Made by a program: the position numbers and the translations under genes
Assembly (NCBI GenBank): GCA_029962745.1
Contig: CM057153.1
Location: forward strand, 11,996,518-12,060,517
Source: Echinometra lucunter
Taxonomy: Eukaryota; Echinodermata; Echinoidea; Camarodonta; Echinometridae
Length of the DNA: 64,000 bases
Direction: 5' to 3'
Notes under the pieces: model-generated
Told to the model about the DNA's origin: nothing
The model's input: only the letters and a program-made list of their open reading frames with translations
Databases searched by the model: none
Shown: positions 12,513 through 24,300 of the stretch, in pieces
Numbering within the stretch: position 1 is the first letter of the stretch
Layout: the number at the start of each line of letters is the position of its first letter

Positions 12513-14103
12513 CTATTGGTCGACATTGATGCCTTGTGGATGGAGTGTTTTGAGTTTGTCGATCCAATATGATTCCCTGTGTAGGATCGTTTGGTGAGAT
12601 TTATTGTGGATGAGTTCTATGCGTGTTATTTTTGCATTATCAACTGTGTGTGAGGGGAGGTTGAAGTGGCTTATATAGGGTAGTGTTTTGTGTTGGTTTC
12701 GGATTTCTGATCGTGTGTTATTGAATCTGGTGTATAATGTAGTTTCTGTTTTGCCGACGTATTGTTGTCGGAGTGTGAACATGTTATTAGATATATAACC
12801 CAAGATGATTTGCATGTGATGGTGGATTTGATTGTGAATTGTTGTCCGGTGACTGTGTTTTTGAAGGTTTTGGTTTCCGTGATGTGTTGATGAAGAATGC
12901 ACTTGGGTGATGTGGAGAATTGAAGAAGCCTGGGGGGGGGGGGGCCATTTTGTGGTTGTGTAGCTAGGGGGGATGGGTTCTCTGCTCGTACAAGCAAATC
13001 TCTCAGTGTACGCCCTCGACGGTAGGAGGTAGTGGGGGCATTCGGGAAAATACTTGCCATTTCTTTTGATTGGTGTAAGAGGGGAAGGTGTTTGTGAATG
13101 ATTCGAGGAACGGTAGCAGTGCGTGGGGCATATGTGATGGGAAATTACACTTTCTTTGAGTCGGTTGTCTCAATAGCACGTTCAATTTGTTGTCTGACCA
13201 TGCTGATGTCGTAGTTGCGTAATGCGTTCTTTGAAGTGTTGTTCTAGTTGCTTGAGGTGATGGCTTGTGCGTGAGGTGTCTGAGCAAATTCTCCTAACCC
13301 GTAGAGCCTGATTGTATGTGATGCCTTTGAATGAGTGCTTAGGGTGACAGGACGATGGTAAAAGGTACGTGTGTGTATCTGTAGGTTTTTGTGTATAGCT
13401 TAGTTTCAATTTGATTATTGGAGAGTTGGAGTGAGACATCAAGGAAATGGACGGTGTCATTGGATGACTCAAATGTAAATTTAATGGTTGGGTGCATGTC
13501 GTTCATGGAGTTCTGGATGGTGGAGAGGGTTCTGGGTGAGCCATTCCATATGAAGAATATGTCATCTATGTAGCGTTTCCATGATGTCTTGAAGATTTGT
13601 GAGTGTGTTGATGTTATGATCTTCTTCTCGAGTTGTCCCATGAATATATTAGCTTATGTAGGAGCAACAGGTGTGCCCATAGCCGTACCTCCTGTTTGTA
13701 TATAATGGTTTCCGTTGAACGTAAAGTTATTCAGTTTGAGGATCAGATCCAAAAGACGAATGAGTTGGGAGGTTGGGGGGTTTTGTTCCTTTCTTTGGTT
13801 GAGGGCCTCACGACATGCTATAATTCCTTCTCTATGTGGGATGTTGGTATATAGAGAAGTGACATCGGCTGTTACCAGAATGGATTTAGGGGTGAGGCTG
13901 GGCTTGTTATTGATTGATGATATGTGGTTAAGGAAGTGGGTGGTATCCTTAAGGTAGGAGGGCAGCTTCTCAACGAAAGGTCTCAGGTAAAAATCAAGGA
14001 ATGGTGAGATCTGAGCGGTTGGGCATGAACATCCTGAAACAATTGGGCGCCCGGGGTTACCCGGCTTATGGATTTTTGGGAGGAAATAAAACGTGTATTT
14101 CAT
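12513..14103 (-). pseudogene. Penelope-like reverse transcriptase/GIY-YIG endonuclease, decayed
   Basis: Reading on the minus strand through several frameshifts gives a retroelement polymerase. Seen in order: [20 protein letters not shown] (early RT motif), [17 protein letters not shown] (first catalytic Asp), [30 protein letters not shown] (YxDD box with catalytic Asp pair), then a variable connector and the nuclease start YLITC followed by YVGKTETTLYTRFNNTRSEI. The last matches the GIY-YIG layout of Penelope-like elements (YxGxT, then a conserved Arg). At least four frame changes between 13654 and 12671 and a missing N terminus make it non-functional. It sits upstream of, and unrelated to, gene B. 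Confidence 0.85.
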
Positions 14104-14311
14104 TTCATTTTGATTATATTAGTTTTGATATTCTTTTTATTATTTCCCTAAGTTCTTTACTGTTTAGTTATGCTTTTCAATCCGTTTTTTCTGTCTGTTT
14201 GCTGTTGTAGAACCATTGATAAGGGCCTTTGAAGCCGAAAGCTCGGGACATTAAAGTGGAATTATACAGCTACGTCCTTCGCTGTCTTGCGTGTTTCATT
14301 TTATATGCCAT
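14092..14311 (+). repeat. Terminal inverted repeat of the Penelope-like element, right
   Basis: Inverted partner of 11858-12068. On the plus strand it reads TTGATAAGGGCC, a loop, then GAAGCCGAAAGCTCGGGAC. It ends near 14311 and is followed by a (TA)n tract at about 14368-14415. Confidence 0.8.
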
Positions 14312-14368
14312 TAAACAAGACAGGGTCAATCATGTTAATGGGTTGTCCACACATTACATTTATGTATG

Positions 14369-14417
<49 letters not shown>

Positions 14418-14511
14418 TTTTACTTGTATCTGTAATCCGTTTGCAAATATCATTCATTTCCTTGTAATTAATTATTCTGTGTAAGTAATATTGATCACAT
14501 CTCCATGTACC

Positions 14512-16285
14512 CAGGGGCGTAGCTAGATCTCTTTTCAGTGGGGGGGGGGGGGGGGTGTAGAGGCCACTGATTACCGACAAACATTGTCACCGATTATGGA
14601 CGACCAACATCTATTACTTAAACAGTCTAAAGCCCATGGGGCACTTTCAATTGTGTGCCTCTATCACAGTTTCCTTCGTCTCTCCTACACATTTTCATTC
14701 AATTTCAACCAGATTTGGTGATTTTTAAATGAGCGAGCGAGGCGAGCAAGGAAATGTTGCTCCTTTTCATTTTAGAAGTGATGATTCTACATCAAAATAC
14801 GAAATGGGCCTATACGATATTTAAATCATAAATTGGGTCACTTCGCCTGCAGAATTCATTCGCTTTCCCCAATTCTGTGTCTAAATATTATACGAGCGAG
14901 CGCAGCGAGTGAGAAAAAATATACACTCTTTGTCATGATATTCACGAGACGACTTGGATAAATCTGACGTATTTGCTCATTGGCATACGGTCTTGCGGAC
15001 TGACTATATTTTGTCATCAAAATACATTTTGAACAATAAGATTTCTTAATAATAGCCTATTCGTTCACCTCGCTTTCAAGCGAGGAAAAACAAATATACT
15101 CTTTATCATGGTAAAAGTGATAATTCTTCATCAAAATATGCGATGGGCCTATTAGATATCTAGATTATTTTTTCCCCTTTATTCACTCGCTTTCAAAACC
15201 ATCCTGTCTCTAAATATGATACGAGTGAGCGAAGCGAGCGAGGAAAAATATATATATACTCCTTTTCATGGTTGAGGTGATTATTCTTCATCAAAGTACA
15301 CGATGAGCCGAAAAGTATCTAAATTATACATTTAGTCACCTCGCGTGCCGAATTCGTTCACTTTCAAAAACTATTCTGTATCTAAATATTATACGAGCGA
15401 GCGGAGCGGGCGAGGAAAAATATATATACTCCTTTTCATGGTTGAGGTGATTATTCTTCATCAAAATACATGATGGGCCGAAAGATATCTAAATTATACA
15501 TTTAGTCACCTCGCTTGCTGAATGCGTTCGCTTTCAAAAACTATCCTGTATCTAAATATTATACGAGAGAGCGAAGCTTGCGAGGAAAAATATACTCCTT
15601 TTCACGGTTGAGGTGATTATTCTTCATGCCAATACATAATGTGCCGAAAGTTATCTAATTTATATATCTGGTCACCTCGCTTGCCCGATCTCGTATTTGA
15701 ATATTATACGAGCGAGCGCAGCGAGCGATGAAAAATATACACCTTTTTTAATGTTATTTCATCGAAATATACTTTGGCTGGGTAACCCGATTACTGGACG
15801 ACCCCATCATCACGGTACACTATCGTCGGTATACAGAGAGCGCGCTAATTGCGTAATATCAAAACTTGCCAAGGATGATGAAGGATCAAGCAAGAATACC
15901 CGACAAAGTACAGACGGGACAGCCCTTCCTGACCCGACATGGTCCATCATTCCCCCCGACTCAATGTCTGCACCGTACCCGTGCAAGCATAATCTCGGAA
16001 CCTCTCTTGCTCTCGCCGAGACTTTTTCTTCTCTTTACTTTGTCATCATCGTTTTTCTTATCCATTTTCTTCTTTTCCCTTTTTCTTCTCTCCTTTTCTT
16101 TTTCTCTTTTTCTTCTTCTCCTTTTTCTTTCTTTCCTCTTCTTTCCCCTTCTCATTTTTCGTCTCTCCCCCTTTTCATTTTTCCCGACGGCAGCGCAGAT
16201 TTGTCGACCATATCCTGAACCGTGGGGGGGGGGGGGGGGGCACACCCCCACACCCCACCCCCCCCCCCTGCTAGTTACGGCCCTG
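14512..16285. mobile_element. Non-autonomous hAT element, 1774 bp, 8-bp target duplication
   Basis: The left end CAGGGGCGTAGCTAG and the reverse of the right end CAGGGCCGTAACTAG form terminal inverted repeats. The flanking octamer CATGTACC is present at 14504-14511 and again at 16286-16293. An 8-bp target duplication with CAGRG ends is diagnostic of the hAT superfamily. Long G runs lie just inside both ends. The interior has a tandem array (about 14725-15740) and a pyrimidine-rich stretch. No transposase is visible. The frames over 15697-16336 are low-complexity by-products. A related element lies at 50031-51294. Confidence 0.9.
14725..15740. repeat. Tandem repeats of about 130-190 bp with GAGCGAGCGAAGCGAGC core
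   Basis: At least six units. Each carries ATACGAGCGAGCG(A/C)AGCGAGCGAGG, then AAAAATATATACTCCTTTTCATGG, then TCTTCATCAAAATAC, then TAGTCACCTCGC. The core is close to palindromic. The same core occurs in the array of the second hAT element (50338-50590), which points to a shared element family rather than chance. Confidence 0.85.
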
Positions 16286-16334
16286 CATGTACCAGGCATG
16301 TTTTCTATCTTTTTCTCTCTCTATACATTTTCTT

Positions 16335-16403
16335 AAGCGCATAGCGACTTTTTTTATGTAAGTGATATGCGCTATATAAGTAACGTTCATTATTATTATT
16401 AGC
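16335..16403 (+). mobile_element. LINE or SINE 3' tail remnant
   Basis: GCGCATAGCGAC, then TGATATGCGCTATATAAGT, then CATTATTATTATT is the typical 3' end of L2-type LINEs and the SINEs that borrow it, closing in an ATT microsatellite. No body is recognisable upstream, where the hAT element ends. Confidence 0.5.
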
Positions 16404-16637
16404 TAAAGGAGTTACAGGCATTCTTCAAGCTTTGTTTACATGTATATTAAAGCTTTCCTTCCGGAGTATCATTAACAATGGACCGGGATAGATTTCTGGT
16501 TTTACTAATATGTTTGAATTAAAATAGAAGAATACAATGCATTTAGATGCACTGAGAAATGATGTCACCCCATGATCCATGATGTATTTGTCTTCTAAAT
16601 ATTTGCATTTCGTTCATTCCAGCTCCAATACGAAACC

Positions 16638-16689
16638 ATGTCATTGTGGAAACCCGCATGTGTCGTTCTAATATACTGTTTAGCGCTCG
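16638..16689 (+). CDS. Gene B exon 1: start and signal peptide
   Basis: Encodes MSLWKPACVVLIYCLAL, then a phase-1 donor (GTAAAT). A short basic N terminus with a hydrophobic core fits a cleavable signal peptide, which the extracellular CCP domains need. The equivalent exon in gene C also ends in phase 1. Confidence 0.7.
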
Positions 16690-19358
16690 GTAAATATGAC
16701 CCTTTCATAATTTTCAATGAAATGGATTATTTGTTTGAGTGATGAATATAAAAAACACCATGACTACACTGCTGACTTGGCATAGTATGTGCAAGTATCC
16801 ATAGGGATCTAAATTTCTTCAAGGCGGAGAGTTTAAATTGGAATATTTAACCAAGGTTTGCGTAGTTAAGTGGTCAAGGCAATGACATTATATAAGCCAC
16901 TGTTATTTGGCTATGGTGTCTATTCCCGACAGAGACAATCCAACTTTCTAGCGTACCAGCAAAGGGGAACCTTGATATTTTATGGAGCCATGCATCTTAT
17001 TTCTCTCATTTCCATTTTTGCAGTTTATTTCCATGACAGTTGCCAAAGCGGTACATGTAAATTCCTTACATCATATACTACCAAATTACGATTCAAAACT
17101 GAAATACTAAAACTGCTCTTGTCATACTTTGTCATGAAAATATTAAAAAAGAAAGAAAAACATATCATTATAGTTTGTACTATACGCTTATCTGAGCGAG
17201 GACTCTGATTCTGTTATGTTTTATCTTTTTTTTTTTCCTGCCAAGGTTTTGGAGCGAAGACAGTCAACACACACAGTGGTTCAGAAGCTGCTTTTAGGAC
17301 ACCATCATTCACGTCAAGAAAACTTCTCCACGGGCGAGAACCATACTATGACGATGGTACGCTTTCCTTAGCAGCTGAAGCCTGCAAGATTCGTGACAGG
17401 AATAAATAATCATGAATCTATTTCACATATGTTGAGAGTCCACCTAGGCGGTAGGGGTAGGATTTTCGTAAGGATTCCCGGGGCTCCGCAGCCTCTACGT
17501 TTTTGTCTCGGGAGCAGTTATACAAATTTGAAAAATCGTAAGCCCGTAGCCGGCAGACATGCCGTTGGTGGCTTGCACAGTTCCCGCTCGGGCATCACGC
17601 GCAAGCCTCGGGCTGATCTTGCAGCAAACGCACGCTTTTTCCGTGGACTCGGAAACTAAAAAAATGGCACGGCGGCTGCACGGTGACCGCAGCTTCTCCG
17701 CACATCCTCTGCACGGGCCCTGAACTATTTTTGTGGGGAAACTGCGGGGATTGCACTGAAATTGCACGATTACCATACAATCTCCGAGCAGCCTCCGTAC
17801 GGATAAGCCACGGCCTGCCTCCGATGGCAAATGCAGGAAATGGCAAGATGATCGCAGATAATGTAAACACAAACGCCGTGGCCCGTAACCACCTACGATG
17901 CCCCCGGGAAATCGAAGACCAAAGTTACTGCACGGCGCCTGGGGCAAAAGTAAACTAGGCGTGACCATTCAAATCAAGTGTTAAGTTTATGATCTTGCTA
18001 CTTGCATTGTTTTCATCACATGGCTACATTTTGTCTATCAGAGTTAATATGAACCTTATGAGAAATTGAAGCTCAATCCAGAAAGACATATACATGAACA
18101 ATAATCAAAACAGTATGTCATGGTAAACGGTGCTTCGCGCCAAAACTACGAATTAGCATCCCATACAACGGAAGGCAAGCTAAGTCTGTTCTGAAAACAT
18201 TTCTATTGTTACATTTCTATTGCTATATTTTACTCATTATATGACATTCTCCGCCAGCTTTTCTTTCTTTTCTCTTCTTATCATCTAGAGCGCAGACAAG
18301 ATTAGGAAAGGTTAATAGGAAGATAATTATATCATTTCGGCATCATTTCCGCGTCAGACGCGGACAAGTGTAGGAATCATTGTTTCCTGGGACATTCCTG
18401 CAAATGTCTGCGAACTGACTGCAGACAGACCTAGGAGTGTCATTTAGATAAGCGGACAACATGAGGAAATCATGCAAAGTTTACTATCGATATATATGCA
18501 TCAGTGAAGCTGCCCCCATCGCGGAGGCCTAGAGGAGCGTTTGCGGACAAGTCCCAGATAAGCTAAAAAAGGGTTACGGACAAGTTGCCGAAGGTATGAG
18601 GAAGATCGTTTCGGCGTCAGAATTTTGATCGAGACCAAAATTTGGACGCGGATATTTTGCCCTCTCCAGAGGCTCTGCCGAACGTGCGAAAGTGTTAAAG
18701 ACGCTCGATCGTGGGCTTTCGTGGGGAATGGATTCTAATTTGCTAACACCAGTCTTTGTGAAAAGCACTGGAAATACCTGTAATAGAGCTACATTTCTGG
18801 AGCACAGCAAAACATGCTGTCCCACCGTAAACATTCTTCGGCCAGCTTCGGGCATTCTCGGGCCAGGGAAAGTGAGATAATGACTTTGCCATATGGGGAA
18901 AAGGATGGAATATACAGAGCATTACATATGGTCTGTTGTTCATAAAACTCATAGTGATGGACAACACCTGTTACTGGATAAGCACCCATGGTGTCAAATT
19001 CCCCATGAAAGCCGACGACCTAGCGTTTTTAAGGAATGATGAAGACAGTGAGCAGAATATTTCAGGAATATGCGGACAGGTTCCCGAATGAATGCGGATT
19101 CACTCATTGGAATTGCTGGTCTTGTCCACGCTCTAGTGGACGCCAGGTTAGGTTTGGACGCGGAAATTTTGCCCTCACGAACCGAAGGTGCGGCAACGCC
19201 AGGAAGTGTTTAGGAACGCTAGGACAGTGAGCGGAATCGTTCAGGAACATGCGGACAGGTTGCCGAATGAATGTGGATGTAGTAATTTTGCATTCCGCGT
19301 CTTGTCCGCCTCCTCGTAGACGCCAGGTCTTAAGCGCGTTGAGACCTCTTTCAGTGTG

Positions 19359-19396
<38 letters not shown>

Positions 19397-21275
19397 TGTT
19401 GTTGTAGTAGTAGCTGCAGCAATAGTATTTTTGATATTAGTATTATTATATATTCAAACTTAGAGGTTGAGGATTGTTTTTCTTTCTGTTCCTGTATTGG
19501 TGTGGGTGTGGGTATGCGCGTGCGTGGTGGGCGTGTGCGTGCGCGCGCGTGTGTTTGTGGGCGCGTGGGATTGGAGCGCGTGTGTGTGTTTGTTTTTTGT
19601 TGTTGCCTTTTCTTGTTTCTTGGTTTGTTTGTCTGACTTTTTCATATTTACTATGTCCAAGGGCACCCTCGACCCAAGCTTTTGCTTTTAGAGGTGTATC
19701 CGCCAGTTATTTATGTAATTACGATGAATGTATATTTTGTCATATTTTGTTAATAATAATATGTATGTCACTTTGTTGTTTCAGTTATTTCGTTTATTAT
19801 TTGAATAATTGGAAAATAAACGTGTTTTGAACTGAAGTAAACTGAAATATCAATTAGGTTTTACATCTACCTATGGATGTTTTCTTATTAGTTCATGAAT
19901 ACCTCTAGTAATGTCCACCACCGGTGAATTGTTGGTGAATTGTTGGGAATTGTTGGGAGCTCTGTTACATCACAGCGCAGTACTTAGAGTATATTTATAT
20001 AGTATGTTATATAAATTTGTCTAATTAAAAATTTATGCTACAACAGGGGTATACAGTGGAGGCCAGGAGCGTCAATTCTGATACGCGCTAGTCAGTAACA
20101 TGTCTAAAGTGTTATGCCCCGTGGACATGGAAGAGGGTTGTCACTACCGCCCAGTACGAAAACTGGATGGTAGCAGCGAACAGCATGCCCTTTACGATCT
20201 TTGCTCTTAAGCCTTGTCATATATTGTGTTCTTTCCTTTATCCCGCTTTTACTCGTCAGCATCTTTTATCCTGTTATTTCCTCGCCAAAGCCCAAAATGC
20301 GTTGTGATAACTGTGTTGCAAAATAGCAATACTTTTTTAAAAAGTGCATTTCAGTAGAAAATTCAATTTTTTTCATTTTCTCAACCCAGATTCTGTGGCT
20401 GATTTCCTCAACAACAACAGATTTGGTTTTTATAAGAAATATCAAGACGTAGGTACAACTTTGACTTTATTGTTTTGTATCTTTAAAATCCCCCTATCAA
20501 ATGTCTTTGGGCATGTAAGTGAATTATTTCCCAATCCATGTGTACGTTCGATTTGGGTAACAGCATTGGCAAAAATCAAAGGGCGTGAACATATCCTACC
20601 CCCCCCCCCCCCAATAATGTTTTTTTTTTTTTTTTTTTTTTTGTACGGGGACGTTCTCACCACGACTTGTCATCTTGTAATCTCGGCAGGGGTAAATTGG
20701 GGAATAAAAGGTTACTCTAACACGGACAGTGACCGTTGTTTGTTTCCTTGTTTGTCAGAATATTGTAAAATAGAATGGATAATAACGATATAATTTCATT
20801 TCCAATAGATTATCGTATAGTGACCCTTCGTAACAAATTTACCCATATCATGCCTGTTCTTAAATCTTTACATTGGTTGCCCATGAGTGAACGTGTCAAA
20901 TTCAAAATCCTTTTACTGGTATATCACTCAGTTCATGGCTCTGCTCCACAGTACAACTCTGCTCTCATTCACACCTACACACCATCTAGGCTTCTACGCT
21001 CCAGTGACTCTGGTCTTCTTACAATTCCAAAATGTAAAACAAAGTGGGGGGAAAGGGCATTCATCCATCCATGCGGGGCCCTCACTATGGAATTCCCTCC
21101 CACGTGAGATCCGGGATAGCAAGCGTGTGGAAACATTTAAGATTAAACTAAAAACGTACCTCTTTAACTCATTTTATCAATGATTTTCTGTTACTTGTAA
21201 TTTTGTTTGCCCCCCTTCACTTGTGCGCCTTGAGCATCTCTTACGAGATGGATACGGCGCCTAACAAATTGCATA

Positions 21276-21311
<36 letters not shown>

Positions 21312-24300
21312 GAGAAGTTTAACAAAAGGCGGGTCAATCTTTATGGGACATGTAGGAAGGTGGCACAGTATAGATTAGCGCTTTTTGTTCAACCCATTTC
21401 TTTTTTGTTCTCTGATATCTAAAGATTTTCTTTTCTTTTTTGCAGATCACTGTTTTATGTAGAGAGATAAATATCATGGCCCATGGACGAATCTATAAAT
21501 TATTGCGGCTCATCGTATATGATGCTATGGCTACTGACAAACAGACGAACATTCGAGCCGTTGTTAAGACATGTGATGCAGAGGATGATGCCATTCGTTG
21601 GGCAAGGGAAGGACTCATAAACAAGCTGCTCTCCGATGGGTTGATTGATGGTTAGATTGATTCCATTATCTTATAACTAATGCATGAAGCAGGGAATAAC
21701 TAATGAATGTTATCACAAAAACAGTTCAGAAATCATAAGCTAATATCATCATGATCATATTTGAATTTTAAATAGTATGCCTATGTTTGCCACACATAAC
21801 ATTTCTAGTTTCACTTCCGTTTTGTCTTCACGAGACATTTTCCAACGGTTAATGTCAAATTCATTCTGGAAAGGCCTTAGCAACCGTTGATGAAATGGAA
21901 TAAAAACTGGTTTTCCTGATTCTTTAGTATTTCTACTCACTAAAAACATAAGTTTTTAATCGTTTCTGTCATGAATTATAATGTTTTTCATTGAAAAAAG
22001 ACAAGTTGTTTTACGGCTCCGAAAAGCTTCCCGCCGAAGACTCGCAGCCTTAGTACTCTGCTCTTGTGCGTTGCGGGCCTTTCAGGGCAGTCATTGCGTG
22101 GGGCATTCTCTCTTCCAGAATCCGCGCTTTGTTTTCTCAATATAGAGTGCAATCTGGATAAAAAAGGATAAAGCACCGCGACGAATTGAAAAGAATCAAT
22201 ACTGTAAGACATGATATGAAAAGATAAAAGTTTTATCAAAAGACAAGTTGTTTTACGGCTCCGAAAAGCTTCCCGCCGAGACTCGCAGCCGTATTACTCT
22301 GCTATTGTGCGTTGCGGACCTTTCAGGGCAGTCATTGCGTGGGGCATTCTCTCTTCCAGAATCCGCGCTTTGTTTTCTCAACATAGAGTGCAATCTGGAT
22401 CAAAAAGGATAAAGCACCGCGATGAATTGAAAAGAATCAATACTGAAAGACATGATATACATAAAAGTTGTATTAAAAGGCAAGTTTACGGCTCCGAAAA
22501 GCTTCCCGTCGAGACTCGCAGCCGTATTACTCTGCTATTGTGCGTTGCGGGCCTTTCAGGGCAGTCATTGCGTGGGGCATTCTCTCTCTTCCAGAATACG
22601 CGCTTTGTTTTCTCAGCATAGAGTGCAATCTATATAAAAAATGATAAAGCACCGCGATGAATTGAAAAGAATCAATACTGAAAGACATGATATACATAAA
22701 AGTTGTGTTGTGTGATTTTTTTAAATCAAATACTTGTTTCCTCAGTCCTCTTTTTTTTTTCTTAATTTGCCGTGATCAGTCATCATGACCTGACAGTTCT
22801 TCCTTTTTTTCTCTCTTTACCGTCAATTCGATGATTAGTACAAGAGTCTATCATTTTTTTCTTTCATAACTTTGCACCTTCAAGGTGAACTGATAATTTT
22901 ATACATTTACCCGACTTTTGCAAGAGTATGGCTATAATTTTCCTTCGGTTAAGGTACAATTTTTTTTCCATCAAAACACAACCAAAGACTTCTCAACACA
23001 GTATTCTCCTTTCTCCCTATTCTTCCTCTCCGCCTTCTTTAATCTTTAGTCCTCTTTTCTTCTCTGCCCGATTTAGAATAAGCTACACTGAGTTTGATGT
23101 TTTAAAGAATTAGAATTAGCACTGGCGAACCCCGACCAGGTGATTACTGAGTTCTTGTTTTTTGCCCTGGTTCCACAGCACATCATTTTGGTTTTTGTTT
23201 TTTTTTTGTTTGTTTGTTTTACACCATCTTCCTTCAAGCCCCGCCCCATCTCGACCCACACTCACACCCTTGCCCTTGGATTCCTTGTTCAATACTGTCA
23301 TTTATTTATTTTACACCTTCCAAGGGTTTTGCAAATGTTCTAGAGAGATATCCCTTTATTACCAACCATGCCAGACACCGATGTCGTTCCAACAAGCTTC
23401 TTCTTTTCTTTGGTATATTCCGTTAACTCCCACTCCATCAAATCACAACCAAGACTTATTATTTTGACTTTGGTCTAATTAATAATGCACCAATTATCAT
23501 GAACATGAATTCAAATAGATCTCTGTCTCTCTGTTTCTTCTTTCTTTCCTTTTCCCCTTTTCTTTCCATTTCTCTTTCTCTTTCACTCCTTCTATGATCT
23601 TCCCCTCTCTCTCATTCTTTTATTACAATTTGGTATCATGTTAAATTCTAATTGCATACTGAGTTTCATGTCTTAATCAAGGGTCGTCCATTTTCTAAAC
23701 TCTTAGTAAAATGAGTTATTAACCTCTTTCAAGAAAAATACCTTTCTGTTCAATCAAATTCTTCTTTTTCTTTTCTCTTCCTTTCTCTCTCTCTCTCTTA
23801 AACTCCATCGTTCCTTCAAGCTATCTGTTACAAGTGGTAATGACGATAAAGAGTCTGAGTACTATTCGACGAAAATTTATCTTCACAACGTTTATGTACC
23901 CGAATTTGGTTACAAAAGATCACTTCTTTTCTCCACTTTTGAAAATGGCTTTAATATTAACCATGACAAAAAAGGCATGGCTATACAAGTCTATGTTCTC
24001 CTTCCTAATAATCATCTTCTTGCTGTCCCAGTTCCCTTTCTTTCTTTAAGTTACCTTTCAAAAACAGCGATAAAAGTCGCAGCCGGTTTGCGAACTTGCA
24101 AGCTTTGATGAAATTATTGGTTTTAGTTTTAATTTTTTCTCTCTTCTAAAGGAAATACTCGTGTTCATTGACAATCCACTTTGTAGCATTTTAAATCGAT
24201 CTTTTTTTTTTCTTGAACGTGTTATCTGTTTTTTTAGACACTGATGCGAAGTGAAAAGAGCATGATCATGAACATAATAATGGTTATTTTCACTATACCC

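Larger units (their letters stand above)
11814..14415 (-). mobile_element. Penelope-like retroelement with inverted terminal repeats
   Basis: A decayed minus-strand reverse transcriptase plus a GIY-YIG-type endonuclease (12513-14103) is bracketed by inverted repeats at about 11858-12068 and 14092-14311, themselves bracketed by (TA)n tracts. Reverse transcriptase plus GIY-YIG nuclease is the hallmark of Penelope-like elements, which also carry LTR-like ends in direct or inverted order, often with hammerhead motifs. Both ends here hold such a relic: GGCTT/AAGCC stem followed by GAAAGC. The unit is 5' truncated and dead. A hairpin at about 12105-12185 (GGTTCAGTGA...TCACTGAACC) and a long poly-G tract lie between the 3' end of the frame and the terminal repeat. 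Confidence 0.85.

Noticed and set aside
15697..16336. Open frames of 112-173 codons
   Set aside because: Ser/Phe/Leu or Arg/Lys runs from a polypyrimidine tract within the hAT element.
17495..17968. 157-codon minus-strand open frame in GC-rich DNA
   Set aside because: Long because stops are rare in the GC-rich repeat; overlapping frames on both strands, no domain, no splice support.
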